Assembly (NCBI GenBank): GCA_017448985.1
Contig: JAFSKL010000004.1
Coordinates: 1-64,000 of the forward strand
From: Paludibacteraceae bacterium
GTDB lineage: Bacteria; Bacteroidota; Bacteroidia; Bacteroidales; Paludibacteraceae
Reading direction: 5' to 3'
DNA: 64,000 nt
The notes under the pieces are model-generated. The model did not search any database, had not been told where the DNA came from, and was given only the letters and a program-made list of their open reading frames with translations. This document shows positions 8,885 through 16,875 of the stretch, piece by piece. How positions within the stretch are numbered: position 1 is the first letter of the stretch; each line of letters begins with the position of its first letter. A program made the translations under genes and the position numbers.

Positions 8885-9480
8885 TATTCCCAGCCGTTGA
8901 AATGGATGTTCTCCGGATTGAACTTATCTTTGATATCCGGCTGCTCGGCAGGCACACCGACCGGCACTATGCACAGCGGGATGATATGCTCAGGCAGACC
9001 GAGCATGTCCTGCACTATCTTGGCTCGGTTCATGTCGGGATGGAGTCCTGTCCAAACGGCTCCCAATCCCATGGCATGGGCAGCCAGAAGGAGGTTCTCG
9101 GTAGCCGCAGAGACATCGTTGATCCAGAAACCGGCCATCTCTCCAGGGATAGCTTTGGTCAGATCACCGCAAGGGATGATAGCCACAGCGGGATGATTGC
9201 TGCAACGGGAGTAGGGGAGTGCTTCACCGAGCTGAGCGATTTTGTCCCGGTCGGTGATGACGATGAAGGCCCAAGGCTGCTTGTTGATAGCAGAGGGCGC
9301 AGCCATGGCGGCACGGAGGAGCGTGTCCAACTGTGCTTCGCTGATGGAATCCCCGGTGAACTGACGAACAGAGACGCGGGTGAGGATGTTTTCAATTGCT
9401 TCGTTTTTCATAACGGTGGGTTGATTGGTGCACGCAGCCATTATCACGGCCGTGAGTGCGAGAGTAAATAGTTGTTTCAT
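8884..9480 (-). CDS. nitroreductase-family lipoprotein
   Basis: FMN-dependent nitroreductase of 198 residues: SVRQFTGDSISEAQLDTLL, AAMAAPSAINKQPWAFIVI and LLLAAHAMGLGAVWTGLHP are classic family motifs. Unusually for an enzyme class normally cytoplasmic, it begins with a lipoprotein signal ending VIMAAC, predicting attachment outside the cytoplasm. Such exported nitroreductases do occur in Bacteroidales. It overlaps the flavodoxin gene by 1 bp and starts 10 bp after the SLC13 gene. The electron donor outside the cytoplasm is unclear. Confidence 0.88.
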   Translation of the reverse strand: MKQLFTLALTAVIMAACTNQPTVMKNEAIENILTRVSVRQFTGDSISEAQLDTLLRAAMAAPSAINKQPWAFIVITDRDKIAQLGEALPYSRCSNHPAVAIIPCGDLTKAIPGEMAGFWINDVSAATENLLLAAHAMGLGAVWTGLHPDMNRAKIVQDMLGLPEHIIPLCIVPVGVPAEQPDIKDKFNPENIHFNGWE

Positions 9481-9490
9481 AATAGTTAAT

Positions 9491-11296
9491 TTATTGTAAC
9501 GGTGTCAAAGGATACACCAGATTAACGATCAAAATATTGGCAGCGAGGATGATGATGTTCATGATGAGTCCGATCTTGAGGAAATCGGCGAATCGGTATC
9601 CTCCTGGTCCGTAGACGAGCATGTGCGTGGGCGATCCGATAGGGGTGGCGAAGCTGCTGCTGACGGCGATCATCAGTGCGATGAGGAACGGGAAGGGTTC
9701 GTATCCCATTTTGACAGCCGCTTCATACATGATAGGGAAGAACATGGCACCGGCGGCGGTATTGGAGATGAACTCCGTGATGAACGTTCCGGCAAAGCAG
9801 ATGGCTGTCATGACGATGATGGGATTGGTGCCACAGATATCGAGAATGCCCGTTGCCATGCGTTCGGCGATGCCCGTTTTCTGAATAGCGAGACCCAGGA
9901 CGGCACTGCAAGCAAAGATCATGAGTATATCCCAATTGATGGATCGCATGGCCTGATTGGGCGTGCAGCATCGGAAGATGAGCATGGCGAAGACGGCGAG
10001 AATAGCACATTGGAGCAAAGGCAGTACGCCGAAAGCGGAGAGGGCCACCATGGCGATCATGATGAAGGACGAGAGCAGCGTCTTGCTTCCCAGGTATGGC
10101 AGCTCTTCCGAATCAAAGAAATGCAGGTCTCGTTCCAAAGCCGAGGCGTCGGATTTAAACTCGTTTGCGCACTCGAGCAGGAGCGTATCACCGGCTTTGA
10201 GCACCACATTTCGCGGTGACTCTTCGATACGGCTGCCTCGACGGCTGACTGCGACCAGTGTGACATGATGCTCTTTCTCGAACCCGTTCATGCCCATCGT
10301 GGTACCGATGAGACTGCTGCCGAAATTGATATAGGCGGTGCGTAAGAGGTGTTGACCCTGCTCGACATCGCTGAACCGGAAGACATGATGGTCGGCATTG
10401 ACGAGACCGTGCGAGTGCTCGAGTTCCAGCAGCTCGGCTATCTGTCCGGCATAGATGAGCCGGTCTCCTCCCATGAGCGGTTCATCATCGGGCACAGGGG
10501 AGAGGATCTGTTCGCCGTCGAAATGGCGCAGTTCGACGAGACTGCCTCCGGCGACAGTGCTCAGTCCGGCTTCCTTGATGCCTTTGCCGATATAGGGATT
10601 GTCGGACGGGACGAGCATCTCGACCGTGTAGTCACCCGTTGATTCAAAGGCTTCTTCGGGTGCTTTGCGGTTAGGCAAGAGTCGTCGCAAGGCGATGATG
10701 GAGAGCACGCCGACTGCGAGGCAGAAGAGTCCGGGCAGGGTGGTGGCAAGGATATTCATTGCTTCACCCGTTTTCTCTTCGTACAGTCCGCTGATGATCA
10801 GGTTAGGCGGTGTGCCGATGAGGGTACAAACACCACCCATTCCCGAAGCGTAACTGAGCGGGATGAGCAGTTTTGAGGGCGAGATACCCAGTTTTTTCGA
10901 CCACATCTTGACGATGTTGACGAAGAGTGCCACGACGGTGGTGTTGCTGAGGAACGAGCTGAGCGCTGCGACGGGTAACATCAGGCGTGTGACTGCTCTG
11001 GTGAAGGATTTGGGCGTACCGAGGAGGTGCTTGACGATCCATTGGAGCACGCCCGTATGGGTGAGTCCGGCAATGACGACGAAGAGGACACCGACGACTG
11101 CCACCGAGGTTTGGCTGATACCCGATAAGGTTTCTTTAGCATCCAGTACGCCCGTGAGATAAAGGATGCCGACGGCGCAAAGGAACACAACGTCCGAGCG
11201 CATTTTCGTAAACAGCAGCACGGTGAACATGGCAAAGACCGTGATGAGCGTGATCCATGCGTCTGCTCCAAAACCTAAAAACACAAATGAGTCCAT
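9491..11296 (-). CDS. SLC13/DASS-family permease with two RCK_C domains
   Basis: Inner-membrane transporter of 601 residues. Two blocks of hydrophobic helices (about 1-200 and 400-600) flank a soluble insert. The insert carries two TrkA_C/RCK_C-like domains, marked by VEMLVPSDNPYIGKGIKEAG and VTLVAVSRRGSRIEESP. Transport motifs SNTTVVALFVNIV and SSFATPIGSPTHMLVYGPGG match the divalent anion:Na+ symporter family, whose substrates include dicarboxylates, sulfate and phosphate. Substrate cannot be decided from sequence. The gene follows the BamA-like gene after a short tandem repeat (11300-11330). Confidence 0.9.
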   Translation of the reverse strand: MDSFVFLGFGADAWITLITVFAMFTVLLFTKMRSDVVFLCAVGILYLTGVLDAKETLSGISQTSVAVVGVLFVVIAGLTHTGVLQWIVKHLLGTPKSFTRAVTRLMLPVAALSSFLSNTTVVALFVNIVKMWSKKLGISPSKLLIPLSYASGMGGVCTLIGTPPNLIISGLYEEKTGEAMNILATTLPGLFCLAVGVLSIIALRRLLPNRKAPEEAFESTGDYTVEMLVPSDNPYIGKGIKEAGLSTVAGGSLVELRHFDGEQILSPVPDDEPLMGGDRLIYAGQIAELLELEHSHGLVNADHHVFRFSDVEQGQHLLRTAYINFGSSLIGTTMGMNGFEKEHHVTLVAVSRRGSRIEESPRNVVLKAGDTLLLECANEFKSDASALERDLHFFDSEELPYLGSKTLLSSFIMIAMVALSAFGVLPLLQCAILAVFAMLIFRCCTPNQAMRSINWDILMIFACSAVLGLAIQKTGIAERMATGILDICGTNPIIVMTAICFAGTFITEFISNTAAGAMFFPIMYEAAVKMGYEPFPFLIALMIAVSSSFATPIGSPTHMLVYGPGGYRFADFLKIGLIMNIIILAANILIVNLVYPLTPLQ

Positions 11297-11299
11297 CTG

Positions 11300-11330
11300 A
11301 ATTGCTTAATGGTGAATTGCTTAATGGTGA
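11300..11330. repeat. two exact tandem copies of a 15-bp word
   Basis: AATTGCTTAATGGTG occurs twice head to tail between the SLC13 start and the stop of the outer-membrane protein gene. Confidence 0.85.
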
Positions 11331-12836
11331 TTAGAAGAGATAGCCCATTTTGACATAGAAATTGGCGAGATTTTGGTTATCCTGTCGGTTGAGGGGCATA
11401 CCCCAGTCGGCAGAAAGGACGAAGTTCTCGTTCATGCCGATCTTAAGTCCGATGCCGGCGGTCATGTGGGGCATATAGACATCCTTCGGGTCGTTGAAAT
11501 AGTCCTCGAAGCGCTCACCTTCTTCATTGTTGTCATAGAAAGCATCGCGGAGAGAGGTGTAATCGATGAGCGAGTTGCGTCTGACGAGTTCGTCCAGGTC
11601 ATAAGGTTGTGTGACGAGACCGAGGTCGAAGAAGGGATTGAGTCCGATATAGAAATGCTGTCTTCCGATATCGAAATTGACGACGCGGAACCGGAACTCG
11701 ACATTAGCGAAAGCGAAGCCGTTAGCGAGGATCCGGTTGGCCATCATACCACGTATGGAGTTACCGCCACCGAGTCCTTCGTAATAGACCCGCTGTATGA
11801 AGAGGGTATTCATATAGTTATTCATATAGAAAGGGGAGAGTCCGGCGACGAGGTTCTGCACGCCGAGACGATAGGCGAACGTGATACGGTTCTGCCCGTT
11901 CTTGTCGTAGAAACAAGGCACATAGTGCCGGAACGTGAAGTTGAACCGTAGGTGGTTATACCCGGCGGTGGCCTGTTGCCCGTAGGCGGCATTGAAAGCA
12001 GCGGTATAGGTGAAGAAGAGGTCGGTGTAGATACCTTTGTCAGGTCCCTGTCGTTTGTCCCGCGTGTCGTAGGTGATACCGGCACGGAGGTAGGGATGCC
12101 ATCCCCCGTTCATCTCGTCGCGTCCGATGAGCCCCCATTGTTTGTACTTGTCGTAGAGCAGCTGTTCATCGGGATTGAGTGCTTTCTGGTCCCATTTCTC
12201 GGCTTCGGGGTGGTACTCGTTCTTGCCGTTGAGCATGCTGATGTCGCAATCGTCGACGAGGTATCCGAGCACGCCGATGCCGGCATTCCATTTGAGGTTG
12301 TGGTAGATAGTTCCTTCGATGTCTCCGGCAACCCGTATGAGGTCGCGTTTATATTTGTAGAACACGCGCGTGCGATAGTCTTGGTACCCGGGCATCTTGG
12401 CGGTGTCTTTTTTCCAGTTATGCCACGAGAAGTTATACTGCGCCTGATATCCGTTGAATCCGTAGAAGTCGCACATAGCGTCGGGCAGATAGGTGGCATC
12501 GAGTGTGAGTCGGTACCCCGGGATGAGGTACTTGGAGTCGTAGTTGAAGCGGAAGATGCCGTGGTGCTTGGTGGTATAAGCGGCTTCGAGGTAGAGTGAG
12601 TGTATGTACTCGGGATACTGTGAGCCGTCACCGTAGAAATAGACATTGGTGAGCACCCCTCCCTGGAAGCCGTAGTCGGCATCGTAGGCCACGGAGGGCA
12701 GGATACCGAAGTTCCAGCCGGTCTTGATCTTGCGTCCGAGGGAGTCCACTTCCTGGGGCTTGGGATTGCGTTTAGCAGAGAGCGGAAGGACAATGAATAA
12801 TGAATAAAGAAGGATGAATAATGAATATTTTTTCAT
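11331..12836 (-). CDS. BamA/TamA-family outer-membrane barrel protein
   Basis: Outer-membrane protein of 501 residues with a signal peptide (MKKYSLFILLYSLFIVLPLSA) followed directly by a 16-strand-like beta barrel without clear POTRA repeats. It has alternating aromatic strands, a conserved GGGNSIRGMM (the RG-containing loop of the D15/BamA superfamily) and a terminal strand ending VKMGYLF. It could be an assembly factor or a surface channel. The hydrophobic core of the signal peptide is encoded by repeated TTATTCAT words (family J). It sits between a DUF819 protein and an SLC13 permease. Confidence 0.82.
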   Translation of the reverse strand: MKKYSLFILLYSLFIVLPLSAKRNPKPQEVDSLGRKIKTGWNFGILPSVAYDADYGFQGGVLTNVYFYGDGSQYPEYIHSLYLEAAYTTKHHGIFRFNYDSKYLIPGYRLTLDATYLPDAMCDFYGFNGYQAQYNFSWHNWKKDTAKMPGYQDYRTRVFYKYKRDLIRVAGDIEGTIYHNLKWNAGIGVLGYLVDDCDISMLNGKNEYHPEAEKWDQKALNPDEQLLYDKYKQWGLIGRDEMNGGWHPYLRAGITYDTRDKRQGPDKGIYTDLFFTYTAAFNAAYGQQATAGYNHLRFNFTFRHYVPCFYDKNGQNRITFAYRLGVQNLVAGLSPFYMNNYMNTLFIQRVYYEGLGGGNSIRGMMANRILANGFAFANVEFRFRVVNFDIGRQHFYIGLNPFFDLGLVTQPYDLDELVRRNSLIDYTSLRDAFYDNNEEGERFEDYFNDPKDVYMPHMTAGIGLKIGMNENFVLSADWGMPLNRQDNQNLANFYVKMGYLF

Positions 12837-12877
12837 AATGGAAAAATTGAAAATGGAAAATTGAAAATGGAAAATTA
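12791..12877. repeat. micro-repeat islands J and B across a gene start
   Basis: 12791-12828 (AATGAATAATGAATAA words) encodes the signal-peptide core of the barrel protein on the minus strand. Immediately outside the gene, 12837-12877 is a B island (AAAATTGAAAATGG repeated). Confidence 0.8.
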
Positions 12878-12887
12878 TTTTTCGGGA

Positions 12888-14060
12888 TTAGGGCAACAGA
12901 TAGGCGATGGCGACACCGAGGTAAGTGCCGATGGCATATCCGACGAGTCCGATGACGATACCGGAGATGAGCACTTTCTTGTTTTTCATTGCGCCCACGA
13001 CAGGCGGAACGAAAGGCGGCGAGCAGAGTAGTGCAATCTGGCTGACGCAGAAGAGGTCACCGCTGACATGCATGATGCGGCAGAGGATGAGATGCACAGT
13101 GGCGGCAATGAGCATAACCCAGAGCACGAACAGACCGATCATCATGGAGCCACCGTTGACGCTATGTATATCGAAGAGCGAGGCGACGATGACGGAGAAG
13201 ATGAGTATGAAGAACATCCCGAGTTCGAAAGTCTTGGGCAGTTGGCGCACTTTCTTGAAGAACGAGGCGATGATGGCGAGTGTGGTGATGGTGAGAATGA
13301 CGACGAGTTCGTTGAGCGTGCCGGTGAGGAGCAAGGCCAGTCCTGCGCCGAGAGCGAGGAAGAGGACACTCAGTCCGAGTCCGATGAACATACCGCCGAC
13401 ATTGGACCGTTGGAACATACCGCGGTAGTTCTCGATGTCCTTGGTCTCCACTGCTTCGTCCTTGCGTCCCTTACGGGTGACATCTTCGTACGGCAGGATC
13501 TTGCGGAAGACCTTATACCCTCCTCCGATGATGAAGAAGATATACGGCGTGGTGAAGACCATCTCGAAAGCGAGTACGATAGCCATGACCGTTTTGTCCA
13601 CGCCGAGCGAGGCACCCAAGGCGTTGAAGTTCATGGTGCCACCGGTGTAGATGCCGGTCATCATGGCTGCCACTTTGTTGAACTCGGGCACCTCGGGTGT
13701 ATGGAAGATGAGGTACCCGCTGACGACAGCGGTGAGCACGGCGATGATACCACCGACGAGCGACCAGATGGTCTTGGGCAGTGCTTTGGTCCAGAGTTTG
13801 AAGTCGCAGTTGAAGAGCATCAGCGGGATAGCGAGGGGCACAGCGACCGACATGAGCGTCGATTGTATCTTGTTGAAGGAGATGGCTTCGGCTGTGCCGG
13901 CATCAAAATGCACAAAACCCGTGAGGGCAAAGATGATACCGACGGCATAAGCAGCGACGACAGTGCCGATTTTCTGCATCCAGGTCCATCGCTTGAAGCA
14001 CTCGATGATGAGCACGGGGACCAGGATGTAGAGGGCAATAATGAGGTAAACTCTTATCAT
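12888..14060 (-). CDS. DUF819 family integral membrane protein
   Basis: Protein of 390 residues with about ten hydrophobic helices from the first residues on. It includes TGIYTGGTMNFNALGASLG and the segment MVFTTPYIFFIIGGGYKVF, both characteristic of the DUF819 (YjcL-like) family. The family is thought to be transporter-like but its substrate is unknown. A charged loop (TRKGRKDEAVETKDIEN) sits about mid-protein. The gene lies between the acyltransferase and the barrel protein, with only repeat islands in the gaps. Confidence 0.88.
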   Translation of the reverse strand: MIRVYLIIALYILVPVLIIECFKRWTWMQKIGTVVAAYAVGIIFALTGFVHFDAGTAEAISFNKIQSTLMSVAVPLAIPLMLFNCDFKLWTKALPKTIWSLVGGIIAVLTAVVSGYLIFHTPEVPEFNKVAAMMTGIYTGGTMNFNALGASLGVDKTVMAIVLAFEMVFTTPYIFFIIGGGYKVFRKILPYEDVTRKGRKDEAVETKDIENYRGMFQRSNVGGMFIGLGLSVLFLALGAGLALLLTGTLNELVVILTITTLAIIASFFKKVRQLPKTFELGMFFILIFSVIVASLFDIHSVNGGSMMIGLFVLWVMLIAATVHLILCRIMHVSGDLFCVSQIALLCSPPFVPPVVGAMKNKKVLISGIVIGLVGYAIGTYLGVAIAYLLP

Positions 14061-14063
14061 TAT

Positions 14064-14096
14064 AATTAAAAATTAAAAATTAAAAATTCAAAATTA
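14064..14096. repeat. micro-repeat island, family A
   Basis: AATTAAA repeated four times in the gap between the DUF819 and acyltransferase genes. It overlaps the stop codon region of the acyltransferase. Confidence 0.8.
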
Positions 14097-15131
14097 TTTA
14101 TCGAGATCGGGACAGAGCCTTGACCTTGAGATGTCGAGACCTCGAAACTGGTAAATATATTCTTGCACGAACATCCAAAACGGCATCGGGATGAGGAGCG
14201 TGAGTGTCAGGTAGATGAGTTGCCAGACATACTGCACGGAGTTGTGGAAAGCAGGGTCTTTCACTTTCTTCTGTATCCATAGCCACCCGGTCCAGAGCGG
14301 GATAGTCAGCGCTGCGGAGAGGATGAAGAGCGGTAAGAGGAGGACGAGGAAAGTCCATCGAAGCCAGCAGGGCCACGGACGCTTCTTGTCCTTGTCGAAA
14401 GGCGCAGGCGGATTGGCCATGAGACGCGCTATGTTCTGTTCGTAGTGCTCGTCATCGGGCACCCAGAGTATGAGTTCGCGCAGTCGCTGGGTGAGTACGT
14501 CGCGCAGGGCCATGATCTGCTGCGGCCGGTCGAGTTGCGTATAGTGGTCGGCAAACTGCGTGACATTGATGGGCTTGCCGATATTGACGGTGAGGCTGTC
14601 CCAGAGGTGATAATAATCGCCGTACTCCACACCGACCGGCACTATGTACACGGGTTTCTCGCTGCCGAACTTGTCGTTGGCTTGCAGTGCAATCCGAAAA
14701 ATACCCTTGCTCAGCGGCAGGAGAGAGTGCATAGGCCGGTGCGTTCCTTCGGGCAGGATGCAGAACGGCACGCCGTCATGCAAGGTGTCCACGGCTTTGT
14801 CGATGGTCTCATCGTTATGGCGTACCTCGTCGAGCCCGTCGCGAACGCGGTTGATGGGCATGATCTTAAGCCAGGTGAGGATCTTGGCTTTTTTCGGGTC
14901 CTTGAAGATATCGGCTCTTGCCACAAACACTTTGCGTCGCTGGTCAATGCCCAAGACGGCCATGGCATCGCAGAGAGCATTCGTATGATTGGGCGCGAAG
15001 ATGATGGCACCATCGGTGGGAATGTTCTCTTTTCCGATGTAGCGGAAGGTGCGGTATGAACGCCGGAACATCCAGTCCACATAGGGCCTCAGGAATGAAT
15101 ACAGCCAGTCTTTTCCTTGTATTTTGTCCAT
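14094..15131 (-). CDS. PlsC-like 1-acylglycerol-phosphate acyltransferase
   Basis: Membrane acyltransferase of 345 residues. The catalytic NHTNALCD (NHx4D motif) and the phosphate-binding PEGTHRP mark the PlsC family, which transfers acyl chains to lysophosphatidic acid. C-terminal hydrophobic helices (WTFLVLLLPLFILSAALTI and two more) make it longer than minimal PlsC, as in other Bacteroidales copies. The start MDKIQGKDW at 15131 was chosen because the promoter (15159-15190) lies inside the longer open frame. It is the first gene of the ten-gene minus-strand unit. Acceptor specificity is inferred. Confidence 0.88.
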   Translation of the reverse strand: MDKIQGKDWLYSFLRPYVDWMFRRSYRTFRYIGKENIPTDGAIIFAPNHTNALCDAMAVLGIDQRRKVFVARADIFKDPKKAKILTWLKIMPINRVRDGLDEVRHNDETIDKAVDTLHDGVPFCILPEGTHRPMHSLLPLSKGIFRIALQANDKFGSEKPVYIVPVGVEYGDYYHLWDSLTVNIGKPINVTQFADHYTQLDRPQQIMALRDVLTQRLRELILWVPDDEHYEQNIARLMANPPAPFDKDKKRPWPCWLRWTFLVLLLPLFILSAALTIPLWTGWLWIQKKVKDPAFHNSVQYVWQLIYLTLTLLIPMPFWMFVQEYIYQFRGLDISRSRLCPDLDK

Positions 15132-15158
15132 TATTTTCAAAAAAGTCGTATTTGGGTG

Positions 15159-15190
15159 CAAAGGTACAAATAAAATTTGACATACACAAA
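15159..15190 (-). promoter_or_regulatory. promoter of the acyltransferase operon
   Basis: Minus strand TTTGTG (15190-15185) and TACCTTTG (15166-15159) are followed by CACCC, 27 bases upstream of the ATG. It is back to back with the plus-strand promoter at 15234. Confidence 0.8.
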
Positions 15191-15233
15191 TAAAAACAAA
15201 AAAAGGAAAAAATATCGGAAAAAGTCCCAAAAA

Positions 15234-15265
15234 TTTGCGTATATAAGTTTTTTTTTGTAATTTTG
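15234..15265 (+). promoter_or_regulatory. promoter of the DUF6089-uppS-bamA operon
   Basis: TTTGCG (15234-15239) and TAATTTTG (15258-15265) are followed by GCAGCG. The first start codon lies 25 bases downstream. Confidence 0.8.
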
Positions 15266-15290
15266 CAGCGTTTTTTTGTAATATGGTATA

Positions 15291-16013
15291 GTGCGCACAC
15301 GCGTAAACATATTTTGTTTGGTGATTTTGGCGATGTTTCTGTCGCTCAATTGCTATGGAGAAATGCGTCCGTATCTATGCGAGATCGGCGTTCAGGGCGG
15401 TTGCAGTTACTATGTGGGTGACGGTACGCCGCATATCTTCATGAACGTGCGCGAGTCGTACGGTTTGCACTTCCGTTACAAGTTCACCAAGCGTTGGGCG
15501 CTGCAGGTGAAAGCTTCGGGTCAGCGGATAGCGGGTAATAAATGGGAGTTCAAGCCCAATCAGGCACCGACGAAGTTGGACGAGATGTGGCAGAACCAGT
15601 TGTGGAACGGCGATGTAGTGGCGGAGTTCAATTTCTTCCGTTACGATGCGGCGAACAAATACGACAAGCGTATCAAGCCGTACACACCGTATATCTTTGC
15701 GGGTTTGGGTGCGAGTCTGTACTACAAGAACGAGAAGCAGAACGAGTGGACGACGGCGGGTTATATACCGGTAGGTATCGGTTTCAAATGGAAGTTCGCT
15801 CCTCGCTGGGGACTGAATGTGGCCTGGCAGCACAATATCTATTTCTCGGACGACCTGGAGGCGCAGACGGAGAAAGAGCACTCGCTGAACAACCGTTTTC
15901 ACATGAACGGCTCCAACTGGCTGAACTGCGATCTGACGAGCCTGTTGACGATTGGCATAGTTTTTGAATTTGCCAAGGCACCTGCTCCTTGCCGGATATG
16001 CAATTATGATTAA
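15291..16013 (+). CDS. DUF6089 outer-membrane beta-barrel protein
   Basis: Protein of 240 residues with a signal peptide (about 1-24) and a small barrel-like domain: GVQGGCSYYVGDGTPH, YGLHFRYKFTKRWALQ and PYIFAGLGASLYY match the DUF6089 family. In Bacteroidales this family usually precedes uppS and bamA, as here. The start is a GTG (15291); the nearest ATG (15333) would cut the signal peptide, and an ATG at 15283 is followed by a stop. Role in the envelope is unknown but the linkage suggests outer-membrane biogenesis. Confidence 0.82.
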   Translation: MRTRVNIFCLVILAMFLSLNCYGEMRPYLCEIGVQGGCSYYVGDGTPHIFMNVRESYGLHFRYKFTKRWALQVKASGQRIAGNKWEFKPNQAPTKLDEMWQNQLWNGDVVAEFNFFRYDAANKYDKRIKPYTPYIFAGLGASLYYKNEKQNEWTTAGYIPVGIGFKWKFAPRWGLNVAWQHNIYFSDDLEAQTEKEHSLNNRFHMNGSNWLNCDLTSLLTIGIVFEFAKAPAPCRICNYD

Positions 16014-16107
16014 GGTTGAAAGTTTAAAGTTTAAAGGACGCTTCGCTATAGGACGGCGCAAGCGCCTACAGGTGAAAGAATGAAAGAGTGAAAGAGTGAA
16101 AGAATAT
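16012..16107. repeat. micro-repeat islands between DUF6089 and uppS
   Basis: Three pieces are seen: GTTTAAAGTTTAAAG (16020-16036), a short hairpin GGCGC-AA-GCGCC (16054-16065), and an I-family island of GTGAAAGA words (16071-16107) whose last copy provides the GTG start of uppS. Confidence 0.75.
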
Positions 16108-16842
16108 AGTGAACAAATAGACAAGACTCGTCTGCCACGGCATGTGGCGATCATCATGGACGGGAACGGTCGTTGGGCCAAGAAACAAGGTCTGGCGCGT
16201 ATGTTCGGTCACCGACAGGGCGTGGAGACGGTGCATAACATAACCGTGGCAGCGACCAAGTTGGGCATCGAGTATCTGACGCTCTATACTTTCAGTACGG
16301 AGAACTGGAACCGTCCCAAAGAGGAAGTGGATGCGCTGATGACGCTGCTGGTGGATACGATAGCCAAAGAGACGCCGACGCTGATGAACAACAATGTGCG
16401 TCTGCAGACGATAGGCGACATCGAGCGTTTGCCGGAAGGGACGAGGCAGAAGTTCCTGAGTTGTATCGAGCAGACGAGCCGAAACACGGGTCTGACGATG
16501 GTGATAGCGCTCAGTTATTCAGCGCGATGGGAGATAACGGAGGCTGTTCGCAAGGCTGTTCGGCAGGCCAGGACGGAAGGTTTGCGGCCCGAAGATGTGA
16601 ACGAGGCGTTTGTGAGCGGACTGATGACGACGGCAGAGATGCCCGATCCGGACCTGCTGATCCGTACCAGCGGTGAATACAGGATTAGCAATTTCCTGTT
16701 GTGGCAGTTGGCGTACAGCGAACTCTATTTCAGCGAGTGCCTGTGGCCGGAGTTCACGGAAGAGGAGTTCTACAAAGCCATTATCGATTATCAAAAGCGG
16801 GAAAGAAGATTTGGAAAGACATCTGAACAGGTGGCAAATTGA
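16096..16842 (+). CDS. uppS: undecaprenyl diphosphate synthase
   Basis: Cis-prenyltransferase of 248 residues that makes undecaprenyl diphosphate, the lipid carrier for cell-wall and glycan export. Seen: the substrate motif [17 protein letters not shown] with the catalytic Asp, [20 protein letters not shown], and the C-terminal [18 protein letters not shown] and SECLWPEF. The start is GTG (16096) within a run of GTGAAAGA repeats, so the start codon itself comes from an island. It lies 24 bp before bamA in the envelope operon. Confidence 0.96.
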   Translation: MKEYSEQIDKTRLPRHVAIIMDGNGRWAKKQGLARMFGHRQGVETVHNITVAATKLGIEYLTLYTFSTENWNRPKEEVDALMTLLVDTIAKETPTLMNNNVRLQTIGDIERLPEGTRQKFLSCIEQTSRNTGLTMVIALSYSARWEITEAVRKAVRQARTEGLRPEDVNEAFVSGLMTTAEMPDPDLLIRTSGEYRISNFLLWQLAYSELYFSECLWPEFTEEEFYKAIIDYQKRERRFGKTSEQVAN

Positions 16843-16875
16843 AAATTGAAAATTGAATAATGAAAATTGAAAAAG
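16836..16875. repeat. micro-repeat island, family B, spanning the uppS stop and bamA start
   Basis: AAATTGAAAATTG words repeat five times. The uppS TGA and the TTG start of bamA (16867) both lie inside the island. Confidence 0.8.
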
